Origin: JANXVV01 sp038230975
GTDB lineage: Bacteria; Planctomycetota; Phycisphaerae; Tepidisphaerales; Tepidisphaeraceae
Assembly (NCBI GenBank): GCA_038230975.1
Contig: JBBRMF010000009.1
Location: 1-43,596 of the forward strand
Direction: 5' to 3'
DNA length: 43,596 nt
Part shown: positions 22,825 to 30,937 of the stretch, in pieces
Numbering within the stretch: position 1 is the stretch's first letter
How the letters are laid out: every line of letters begins with the position of its first letter
The notes under the pieces: model-generated
What the model saw: only the letters and a program-made list of their open reading frames with translations
Database searches by the model: none
Told to the model about the DNA's origin: nothing
Made by a program: the position numbers and the translations under genes

Positions 22825-25800
22825 ATGGATCAAATAAGCTATTCGCTTGCGACGCGCCTGGGGATCTTGATGGGACTGTGTTGTTCCTTCGCAGTCATAT
22901 GCCATGGAGGCGAAATTGATTTCAATCGCGAGGTGCGACCGATTCTTGCCGAGAACTGTTTCCGGTGTCATGGGTTTGACCCGGCTGGCCGCAAGGCAGG
23001 GCTCCGACTGGATGAGCGCGACGGCGCGATGGGTAAACTGAAGTCTGGAAGCATCGCCGTCGTTTCGGGGAAGCCGAAGGAAAGCGAAATGATCAACCGG
23101 GTGACGAGCGATGATGACGAAGAGAAGATGCCTCCACCATCCACTGGAAAGCAGTTGACGCCCGCCCAGATTCAAACGCTTCAGAAGTGGATTGCGGGCG
23201 GCGCTGCATATTCGAAACACTGGTCATTCATTCCTCCCGTAAAAGCGATGTTGCCGAAAGTGAGATTGTCGGACTGGACGCGAAATGCGATCGACTCATT
23301 CATTTTGGCGCGACTGGAGCAAGAGGGGCTGACGCCTTCGCCGCAAGTCGATCGGCGCACCCTGGCCCGGCGGGTGGCGCTGGACATCACCGGCTTGCCG
23401 CCATCGCCGGCGGACATGGATGCGTTTCTAAAAGACACTTCAGAGGAATCTTACGAGCGGCTGGTGGACAAACTTCTTGCATCGCCGGCATACGGCGAAC
23501 ATTGGGGTCGGCGTTGGTTGGATCTGGCGCGCTACGCCGACACTAAGGGCTATGAAAAGGATTTGAAGAGAACGATCTGGCCCTACCGAGACTGGGTGAT
23601 CGATGCGTTCAACGCCGATATGCCGTACGACCGATTCACCCGCGAGCAATTGGCCGGCGATCTGTTGCCCAACCCCAGCAACAGCCAGCTTATTGCCACC
23701 GGGTTTCACCGAAATACGCTGACGAATGAGGAAGGCGGTGTCGATGCCGAGGAGTATCGCGTCATTGCCGTGAAGGATCGTGTGGATACCACGGTGCAGG
23801 TTTGGATGGGCCTGACGATGGGATGTGCCAAGTGCCACACGCACAAATTCGATCCGATTTCGCAGCGTGACTACTACCAGTTTTATGCCTTCTTCAATCA
23901 AACCGAAGATGCAAATCGAGGAGACGATTCACCCGTGGTGCGCGTGGCCGTGAGTGGAGACTCGGCGCGGCTTGGGAAGCTGAATGCGGCTCTTGCAGAC
24001 AAGAACCGTCAGTTGGAAAAGATGGCCGGTGAACTTTCCGAGGCTGAACTTGCCTGGGAGGAGCAGCTTCGTCACGAGACGATCTGGCAAATCGTGAGGC
24101 CGGCAACGATGCGCGCGGCGAGTAGTTCAACTCTTGCTTATCAATCGGACGGGTCGATTCTCGCCGAATCAAAAGAGCCGGAAAAGGAAACGTACACGCT
24201 GCATTTCCCGCCCGGTGAGACTCGGCTGACGGGATTGAGAGTCGAAGTGTTGCCAGACAAAAAGCACCCGCGCAGCGGGGTCGGTCGAAGCCACGATGAC
24301 GGTAACTTTGTCCTCACGGGGATCACGCTAAAGGCCCGCGCGCCGGACGGTGTCGAAACGCCGATTGCATTTACGAACGCCGTTGCAGATTTTTCCCAGC
24401 AGGGTTATCTCGTCGAACAGGCGCTGAAGAACCCAGACCCAAAACATCGTGGATGGGCTGTCTCGCCGAAGATAGCCGAGCCGCATATGGCCGTCTTTAC
24501 GACCGAGCCCCACGACCTGGCCGCCGGCACGGAATTGATCCTGACGCTCGATCATCAGTTTGAGTTTCCCTATCCCGGGTTCAGCTTCGGGCGTTTCCGA
24601 ATTTCAGTGACAGACTCGGTTGCACCACGTCTGTCGCCGCCGATTCCCGCGAGTATTCAAGCTATTCTCCGCCGAGATTCAGCGCAACGGACGGCGAAGG
24701 ATCGCGACGAAGTCCGCACGTATTTTGTCTCGATCTCGCCTCAGACGAAGTCGGTGCGGGATGAAATAGAAAAGTTGAAGGTCGAGATGGGGGCCGTTCC
24801 GTCAATCGCTACGCCGATCCTGCGTGAACTGCCGACCGAGAAACATCGCCAGACGCGAATGATGGTCCGAGGCAATTTCCTGGAACCAGCGGATGGCGTG
24901 GAGCCGGCGACACTTGCATCGTTTCAAGCCTTTCCGGCGCATGCTCCGAAGAATCGACTGGGGGTGGCTGAGTGGCTCTGCTCTCGTGATAACCCACTGA
25001 CGGCGCGAGTGGCGGTGAACCGGGTATGGGCAGGAATGTTCGGCACAGGCATCGTCGAAACACAGGAAGATTTTGGCACGCAAGGAACGCCACCATCTCA
25101 CCCGGAATTGCTCGACTGGCTTGCAGTGGATTTCATGGACGGCGGTTGGTCACAAAAGAAATTGATCAAGACGCTCGTGCTTTCTGCAACGTATCGGCAG
25201 TCATCATCCGTCACGAAGGAGCTTGCTGGACGCGATCGCTTCAACCGGTTTTTGGCGCGCGGCCCGCATTTCCGGCTGGAAGCCGAGACGATTCGCGATG
25301 AAGCATTGTCGGTCAGCGGACTTCTCAGCCGAAAGATGTCCGGCGCATCGGTGATGCCCTATCAACCCCCTGGGCTGTGGAAATCAACCTACAGCGATGA
25401 CCGCTGGCAAACCAGCCCCGGTGAAGATCAGTTCCGCCGGGGGATTTACACCTTCATCAAGCGTACAACGCCTTATCCGTCGATGATGACATTCGATGGT
25501 AACAGCCGCGAAACATGCACGCTGCGCCGCTCGCGCACCAATACACCATTGCAGGCGCTGGTAACACTGAATGATCCAGTCTTCATTCAATGTGCGCAGG
25601 CATTGTCCCGTCGGATGGTAATGGAAGGGCCCGGCACGCCGGAGGGTCAGATCGCGTTTGGCTTGCGGACGGCCTTGCTGCGGGAGCCAACTCCGCAGGA
25701 GGTGAAGGTGCTTGTTCAACTGTATAACGACCGACTGGAAGCCTCTCGGCAAGATCCGCAAGGCGCGGAAAAGCTGGCGGCATCGGCATTGGGCACGATT

Positions 25801-25890
25801 CCACCGGGGATCGGGGCGCCGCGTATGGCGGCACTTACAGCCGTTGCAAACGTGATTCTCAACCTCGACGAATTTTTGACCAAAGGGTGA
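22825..25890 (+). CDS. PSCyt1-DUF1549-DUF1553 protein, full-length form
   Basis: 1021 residues. ATG 22825 follows AAGGA by 9 nt and opens a signal peptide (LATRLGILMGLCCSFAVICHGG). PSCyt1: IDFNREVRPILAENCFRCHG with heme motif CFRCH, GRKAGLRLDERDGAM and KMPPPSTGKQLTPAQIQTLQ. DUF1549: NAIDSFILARLEQEGLTPSP, ALDITGLPPSPADMDAFL, and the second motif CAKCHTHKFDPISQRDYYQF. A long middle region of beta-sandwich character (about 430-620) follows, perhaps carbohydrate-binding. DUF1553: NPLTARVAVNRVWAGMFGTG, HPELLDWLAVDFMDGGWSQK, LSATYRQSS, and SRETCTLRRSRTNTPLQALV. This is the canonical planctomycete domain order. Its stop shares one base with the ATG of the DUF1501 gene, so the two are translationally coupled and probably form one functional unit in the periplasm. 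Confidence 0.95.
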   Translation: MDQISYSLATRLGILMGLCCSFAVICHGGEIDFNREVRPILAENCFRCHGFDPAGRKAGLRLDERDGAMGKLKSGSIAVVSGKPKESEMINRVTSDDDEEKMPPPSTGKQLTPAQIQTLQKWIAGGAAYSKHWSFIPPVKAMLPKVRLSDWTRNAIDSFILARLEQEGLTPSPQVDRRTLARRVALDITGLPPSPADMDAFLKDTSEESYERLVDKLLASPAYGEHWGRRWLDLARYADTKGYEKDLKRTIWPYRDWVIDAFNADMPYDRFTREQLAGDLLPNPSNSQLIATGFHRNTLTNEEGGVDAEEYRVIAVKDRVDTTVQVWMGLTMGCAKCHTHKFDPISQRDYYQFYAFFNQTEDANRGDDSPVVRVAVSGDSARLGKLNAALADKNRQLEKMAGELSEAELAWEEQLRHETIWQIVRPATMRAASSSTLAYQSDGSILAESKEPEKETYTLHFPPGETRLTGLRVEVLPDKKHPRSGVGRSHDDGNFVLTGITLKARAPDGVETPIAFTNAVADFSQQGYLVEQALKNPDPKHRGWAVSPKIAEPHMAVFTTEPHDLAAGTELILTLDHQFEFPYPGFSFGRFRISVTDSVAPRLSPPIPASIQAILRRDSAQRTAKDRDEVRTYFVSISPQTKSVRDEIEKLKVEMGAVPSIATPILRELPTEKHRQTRMMVRGNFLEPADGVEPATLASFQAFPAHAPKNRLGVAEWLCSRDNPLTARVAVNRVWAGMFGTGIVETQEDFGTQGTPPSHPELLDWLAVDFMDGGWSQKKLIKTLVLSATYRQSSSVTKELAGRDRFNRFLARGPHFRLEAETIRDEALSVSGLLSRKMSGASVMPYQPPGLWKSTYSDDRWQTSPGEDQFRRGIYTFIKRTTPYPSMMTFDGNSRETCTLRRSRTNTPLQALVTLNDPVFIQCAQALSRRMVMEGPGTPEGQIAFGLRTALLREPTPQEVKVLVQLYNDRLEASRQDPQGAEKLAASALGTIPPGIGAPRMAALTAVANVILNLDEFLTKG

Positions 25891-27419
25891 TGATGAACCT
25901 CAAGCACGAATACGCCAAGGCGATCACACGCCGCCACTTTTTCGGAAGAATGGGAATGGGCATTGGCGCGATTGCGTTGAACGACCTTCTCAGTGGTCGG
26001 TCGGCTGCGGTTGCTGCGGAAAAGCCAGTGGGGCAACCTTCCGCCGCTGAATTGTCGCGCAAAATCGCGGCGATTGCGCCGAAGGCGAAGGCTGTGATTT
26101 ATCTGCATATGGCCGGTGCGCCATCGCAGCTCGATCTATTCGATTACAAGCCCGCGCTGGTTCCCCTGAACGGGAAGGATTGCCCGGAAGAATTCCTGAA
26201 GGGCAAGCGATTCGCCTTTATTAAAGGCGTTCCGAAGATGCTTGCGAGCCCATTCAAGTGGGCACAACATGGGCCTTCGGGTGCATGGCTTAGTGAGGTT
26301 TGGAAGCATCTCCCGCAGGTACTAGGCGATATCGCCATCGTCAAATCGATGAACACCGAACAGTTCAATCATGCCCCGGCGCAGCTTCTGCTTCACACGG
26401 GCACGCAATTGCTTGGCGGCGCGAGTCTGGGTTCCTGGGCCACCTACGGTCTGGGTACGGAGAACCAGAATCTGCCTGGATTTGTGGTGCTGACCAGCGG
26501 TGGCAAGACACCGGACGCCGGTGTCAGTGTTTGGGGAAGCGGCTTTTTGCCAAGCATTTATCAAGGTGTCCAGTGCCGAACGGATGGGGATCCAGTCCTG
26601 TTCTTATCTGATCCGCAAGGCCTCGATCGCGCCGGCCGTCGCCAGACACTCGATGCACTTCGTCAGTTGAATGAGATGCAAGTGCAGGCCATTGGCGATC
26701 CCGAAACGGTCACGCGCATTTCGCAATACGAGTTGGCATTTCGCATGCAGGTGAGTGTGCCGGATGCGATGGATATTTCCCGGGAGTCTAAACAAATTCT
26801 CGATCTTTACGGTGCCCGAACCGGCTACGTCTCAGATCTCGGAAATAAGTCCGGTGACGTCCGTGACCTGTATAGGGGTGATGATCCCACGTTCGCCAAC
26901 AACTGCCTGCTGGCCCGACGGCTGGTTGAGCGAGGCGTCCGATTCGTCCAGTTGTACGACTGGGGCTGGGACCATCACGGTGTGGCCCCCGGTGAACACA
27001 TTCCCACTATTCTCCCGATCAAAGTGCAGCAGATCGACCGGGCCTTTACGGGTCTGATTAAGGATCTGAAACAACGTGGGTTGCTCGATACGACGCTTGT
27101 CATCTGGGGTGGTGAATTCGGGCGCACGCCGATGCAACAGAACAACAATGCCAAGTTCATCGGTCGCGATCATCATCCCGAATCGTTCACGATGATGCTT
27201 GCCGGGGGTGGGATCAAACCGGGTCAAGTATACGGCGAGACAGATGAATTGGGATACAACATCACCGAGAACCCGGTCAGCATTCGCGATCTTCAGGCAC
27301 TCATCCTGACCCAGCTTGGTCTTGATCCGTGGAAGCTCGCATACAACTACCAGGGTCTTCAGCAACGATTGATCGGTGTCGAAGGGAAGGCGAAGGTTCC
27401 CAGGGGATTGCTCGCGTGA
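25890..27419 (+). CDS. DUF1501 protein, partner of the preceding PSD1 gene
   Basis: About 509 residues. Candidate starts are the overlapping GTG 25887, ATG 25890 and ATG 25893; AAAGGG directly upstream best suits 25893, while 25890 gives the ATGA-type coupling with the PSD1 stop. A Tat-like signal ITRRHFFGRMGMGIGAIAL lies in the first 35 residues. DUF1501 marks: AVIYLHMAGAPSQLDLFDYK, HAPAQLLLHTG, LGSWATYGLGTENQNLPGFV, CLLARRLVERGVRFVQLYDW, DHHGVAPGEHIP, LVIWGGEFGRTPMQQ and GRDHHPESFTMMLAGGGIKP. It closely follows the canonical family pattern, like the protein at 12494. Confidence 0.94.
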   Translation: MMNLKHEYAKAITRRHFFGRMGMGIGAIALNDLLSGRSAAVAAEKPVGQPSAAELSRKIAAIAPKAKAVIYLHMAGAPSQLDLFDYKPALVPLNGKDCPEEFLKGKRFAFIKGVPKMLASPFKWAQHGPSGAWLSEVWKHLPQVLGDIAIVKSMNTEQFNHAPAQLLLHTGTQLLGGASLGSWATYGLGTENQNLPGFVVLTSGGKTPDAGVSVWGSGFLPSIYQGVQCRTDGDPVLFLSDPQGLDRAGRRQTLDALRQLNEMQVQAIGDPETVTRISQYELAFRMQVSVPDAMDISRESKQILDLYGARTGYVSDLGNKSGDVRDLYRGDDPTFANNCLLARRLVERGVRFVQLYDWGWDHHGVAPGEHIPTILPIKVQQIDRAFTGLIKDLKQRGLLDTTLVIWGGEFGRTPMQQNNNAKFIGRDHHPESFTMMLAGGGIKPGQVYGETDELGYNITENPVSIRDLQALILTQLGLDPWKLAYNYQGLQQRLIGVEGKAKVPRGLLA

Positions 27420-27456
27420 AGCGGCAAAAACTCATTGAGTTCGGAGCGCTTCGGTA

Positions 27457-27601
27457 GATCAAATTTAGATGCTCACCTCATGGTGGAACATTGCCCGACA
27501 TATCGATGATTTGCACTGACCCCACGCTCTACAGCGACGAAACCGGCACCAGTGCGCAAAGTAATGCCGATGTGACTCACCTCTACGGCCCGGATCTTTG
27601 A
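27457..27601 (+). pseudogene. Possible 3' remnant of a lost gene
   Basis: In the 250-nt gap after the DUF1501 gene an open frame runs 47 codons to TGA 27599-27601. Its translation has protein-like character (SPHGGTLPDISMICTDPTLY, then SDETGTSAQSNADVTHLYGP), but the only ATG is internal (27506) and lacks a ribosome-binding site. The family is not recognised. The gap holds nothing else I can support. Confidence 0.25.
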
Positions 27602-27668
27602 ACAATTCCTGCTTCACCGGTGGGAGAGAACAAGAGTGAAAACGACGATCAATTCGTTCCGGGACCTC

Positions 27669-29915
27669 TCAATCCACATCACTTTCGGCGAGTATGTTTC
27701 GATAGGCCTTCCTTGCGTGCTCATACGCTTCATCGGCATCTTTCAGTTCGCTTCGGCCAATCCACCGCTTCTTCTGCGACCAGCACTGGTTCACTCCTTT
27801 AAGACACCACTCTGCGCTGCGCTTGCTGGATCTGATCGGCTTGCCATCGACCAGGACGAAGACCGGGTTGGTATGCGATGAAGGAAGAATCCGCAGAGCC
27901 ACCCAACTACTCCGTTCAATTTTCACCGGGAATTCGATCTCCTGAAGTTTTCCGTCGGCCACGATGTTTTTTCTGGCGACGGGGTATCCGTTGACGATCA
28001 ACTCGACGGGTACTTCCCGACTGGTACCGAGCCTCGCGCGTTCGATTGACCAGTAGGGTTTCTGGTCATAAGGACGGTGCTGAATGGCTGCATCAGGCTC
28101 CTCATTCAAACGTGCCGATACCTTGGCTTTGACTGTGACTTTGCCAGGCTGATCAAGCTTTAGTTCGCTGCCATTTTCACCTACCGCCACGCCGCCGACC
28201 TGGAAGTCGATCAAATGGCTGTGTCCGTCAGAGACATAGTTGCGGCCGTCACGGATTCCCTGACACCAGGCATTGAAATCAAGTTTGCCATCCATCTTCA
28301 CGTATGAGCGGCCGAGCCCCACGCGCTCGCCGTAGATACAGGGGAAATCCGTTTCACCGCTACCGCGCGTGCGGTAGCCGCAGTTGAGCGTGTGATACCA
28401 CATGTTGAGTTCCCAAACCGAGGGAGTGTCGACCAGCGACATGAAATCGACGGCCGGGGCTGGCTTGCCGTCTGGTCCATCTACGGTATGAGTGACGTCT
28501 ACGATGTATTCGCACGCCCCGATGCCGTCATAGGGAGGCACGATGTAGTTAGGTAGATCCGAGGTAGGTACGCCAAGCCCCGAGCCTGAATGCGCCGGCC
28601 CGCAGATGGAGCCTTGCTTTTTTGCCCAGCGCAGCGAATTGAGGCACAGTGTCGGCCAATGCTTGTAGGAATCGCCACCGGGATAAATTTCCTGTTTGAG
28701 ACGGAGCAGTACCAGATGCCCCGACTGATGCGAGCCGAAACCGGAAATTTCGACGTCATATCGCAGTAAATACGGATACTTCGAAACCTTGTCGATTTCG
28801 CCGGTGAAGAATTGTTTTTGGAAATCGAAGCACGGTCCCCAGGTGAGGTTACAACCGACTTTGAGGTCTTCACCGATGCAATGACGGATCATGTCCGATG
28901 CAAGGACGCCTTCCGTCGGTTTTGCATAATGAGCACAACCAGCGGCATGAATATGATGGTCTCCGGAGTACCAGCCAAAGGCGGCCGGGTCAATCCACCT
29001 TTTCAGCTTGACCCCAAGGTCCTGTGGCTCGGCTGCGGCGATCGTGAGTTTTCGGCGCTCGACTAGGTATTCCGGCCCGCGTGCGACTTCAACTTCATAG
29101 GCACCTGGAGGAAGCTTGACGATTTCACCATCGCCGCGATAGATCTGCGGATGAAACGCGAAGTCGGGTGCGAGCCGTTTAGCTTGTGATGGGTAAACAC
29201 GCCCCAGAGCGTCGCGGATTACGAATGATGCGATGGTTGGATTCCCGTTTTCATCCGCGATGCGCAATGTCACATCGGCCGCCCGTTTGGCGCTGAATAG
29301 AATGTCGATCTCACTGCGGAATCCCAGATCTTGCGTACCCTGGCCGACGTCGAATGTCAGCTTCGCCTCACGCTGCCCGGCATCGCGGCTGTAGATTGAC
29401 AGCACCCGATATTCGCAGGCTAATCCTGAAAGCTTCGTGGCCATCGGTTGCGCTGTGAATGGTGCCAAATCCAACCAGCGGTTTGGGATTACGTCGGCCA
29501 CCGACGCGGCCATCATGCCGGCGTTGGGACTCTGCACGCGAAGTTCCGCAGTGACGCCGGCTTCGTTGTCCACGCGAACCAGAAACGTTCGCCAACCCTG
29601 TTCCACCAACATGGGTTCGGCGGCACCGCGGGCCACCTTCACTCGGCTCTCGGGATTGATGTGGAGTTGAACGAGGCAGTGTTTGTCGAGGACCGCTTCG
29701 ATCTGCGCCACGCCCGCCGCGCCGTCCATAGCTTTGCCGGCATCGGTCAGGGCCTTGCGGTCGGCCTCGGGCAGTGGTGACCCCAATTGTTCCATCGCTT
29801 CGACAATCCGCGCCGACTGTGCCGCCATTGGCTGGAGATCTGGTTCTTTGGCCAGCCCATGAAGACTGACTAAAGAGAGCAGAAATCCAAGAATAAGGCA
29901 GGTTGCTCGATTCAT
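27669..29915 (-). CDS. CehA/McbA-family PHP-type metallohydrolase, secreted
   Basis: 748 residues with an N-terminal signal peptide (NRATCLILGFLLSLVSLHGLA). The first third (to about 250) is all-beta and may bind substrate or the wall. A strand-rich Ig-like part follows, with LPPGAYEVEVARGPEYL. The catalytic region begins FGWYSGDHHIHAAGCAHY, with the PHP-type HxH metal-binding pair, and continues with ASDMIRHCIGEDLKVGCNLT, GSICGPAHSGSGLGVP and DFMSLVDTPSVWELNMW. The segment SDGHSHLIDFQVGGVAVGEN is near the end. CehA and McbA are carbaryl hydrolases, but planctomycete members are probably general metal-dependent hydrolases of unknown substrate. The gene is convergent with the DUF1501 gene and divergent from the DUF1080 gene at 30143. 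Confidence 0.82.
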   Translation of the reverse strand: MNRATCLILGFLLSLVSLHGLAKEPDLQPMAAQSARIVEAMEQLGSPLPEADRKALTDAGKAMDGAAGVAQIEAVLDKHCLVQLHINPESRVKVARGAAEPMLVEQGWRTFLVRVDNEAGVTAELRVQSPNAGMMAASVADVIPNRWLDLAPFTAQPMATKLSGLACEYRVLSIYSRDAGQREAKLTFDVGQGTQDLGFRSEIDILFSAKRAADVTLRIADENGNPTIASFVIRDALGRVYPSQAKRLAPDFAFHPQIYRGDGEIVKLPPGAYEVEVARGPEYLVERRKLTIAAAEPQDLGVKLKRWIDPAAFGWYSGDHHIHAAGCAHYAKPTEGVLASDMIRHCIGEDLKVGCNLTWGPCFDFQKQFFTGEIDKVSKYPYLLRYDVEISGFGSHQSGHLVLLRLKQEIYPGGDSYKHWPTLCLNSLRWAKKQGSICGPAHSGSGLGVPTSDLPNYIVPPYDGIGACEYIVDVTHTVDGPDGKPAPAVDFMSLVDTPSVWELNMWYHTLNCGYRTRGSGETDFPCIYGERVGLGRSYVKMDGKLDFNAWCQGIRDGRNYVSDGHSHLIDFQVGGVAVGENGSELKLDQPGKVTVKAKVSARLNEEPDAAIQHRPYDQKPYWSIERARLGTSREVPVELIVNGYPVARKNIVADGKLQEIEFPVKIERSSWVALRILPSSHTNPVFVLVDGKPIRSSKRSAEWCLKGVNQCWSQKKRWIGRSELKDADEAYEHARKAYRNILAESDVD

Positions 29916-30142
29916 TTTTCACACGCTAATGGAATTGATGGGATCGGATCAGGCCAGCCAATCGGAAACGGTTGGTCGGGGCCGAAGGCTAGTATAGCGA
30001 TTTGTGTTCAATCGCGAAAGTTGGTTGCATGTTTTCGGTGTGGCAATCTCGATAATCGTGCGTTGCCGCATACAACTTTTCCCGGGCGGGGAAGTAATCG
30101 ATATCAGAGTCCACTAATTTTCGAAATGCAGGAGTGCCATCT
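29916..30142. promoter_or_regulatory. Divergent intergenic region
   Basis: 227 nt between the divergent CehA-like and DUF1080 genes; promoters for both are expected. A strong AGGAG (30130-30134) 8 nt before ATG 30143 is the only clear signal. Confidence 0.45.
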
Positions 30143-30898
30143 ATGCGCCGAGTTTCAATGATCGCGTCTATCGCTGCCATCTTTATGACTGGTACCCTTG
30201 TCTTGGCGAAGGAAGTCGCGCCAACGTCACCGTACGCTGGCACCGGCGATCTAAAGATTGATAAACCCGAGGATAAGGAAGATGTGAAAGCAGTTCCAGC
30301 TCCGAAGGGCGCGATGGTGCTTTTCAACGGTAAAGATGTTTCTGACTGGATCGGCAACAACGACAAGAAAGAAGCCAAGTGGGACGTGATTGACGGCGTG
30401 CTACAAGGCCGGCCGGGCGCGGGGGATATCCTCACCCAGCATGAATTTGAAGGGGCTTACAAACTGCACGTCGAGTTTCGCCTTCCCTATGAGCCCAACA
30501 ATCACGATCAGGGTCGAGGCAATAGCGGCATCTACGTGAACAGTCATTGGGAAGTCCAGGTACTCGACAGCTACCATAACAAAACCTATCCCGATGGTGC
30601 TTGCGGCGCGATCTATACCATCGAGGCTCCGTCTGCGAACGTCGCGAAGGCACCGACGATCTGGCAGTCGTATGATATCGAGTTTCATCCTGCGAAATGC
30701 GAGAATCAGAAGGTCGTCGAGCGGCCGACAATGACCGTGATCTGGAACGGCGTGAAAGTTCACGATGGTACCAAGCTCACGAAGGATTCGACCACTTCCG
30801 GAAATGGTGGGGATATCTGCAAGCCCGGCCCGCTAAAACTTCAAGACCATGGCCATCCCGTTCAGTTTCGAAATATATGGGTTGAGTCGATCAAGTAG
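30143..30898 (+). CDS. Secreted DUF1080 (3-keto-disaccharide hydrolase-like) protein
   Basis: 251 residues from ATG 30143, chosen over GTG 30134 because AGGAG lies 8 nt upstream of the ATG and overlaps the GTG. A signal peptide is present (RVSMIASIAAIFMTGTLVLA). The single concanavalin-like beta-sandwich domain shows the family marks: GAMVLFNGKDVSDWIGNNDK, KWDVIDGVLQGRPGAGDILT, YKLHVEFRLPYEPNNHDQGR, GNSGIYVNSHWEVQVLDSYH, CGAIYTIEAPSANVAKAPTI and WQSYDIEFHPA. Members hydrolyse 3-keto-glycosides or bind carbohydrate in the envelope. It is divergent from the CehA-like gene and converges with the histidine kinase gene, 39 nt away, so it is probably a single-gene unit. Confidence 0.9.
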   Translation: MRRVSMIASIAAIFMTGTLVLAKEVAPTSPYAGTGDLKIDKPEDKEDVKAVPAPKGAMVLFNGKDVSDWIGNNDKKEAKWDVIDGVLQGRPGAGDILTQHEFEGAYKLHVEFRLPYEPNNHDQGRGNSGIYVNSHWEVQVLDSYHNKTYPDGACGAIYTIEAPSANVAKAPTIWQSYDIEFHPAKCENQKVVERPTMTVIWNGVKVHDGTKLTKDSTTSGNGGDICKPGPLKLQDHGHPVQFRNIWVESIK

Positions 30899-30937
30899 GG
30901 CGTACGAGGGTCATGTCAATCGCGTTGGGTTTTAAGA

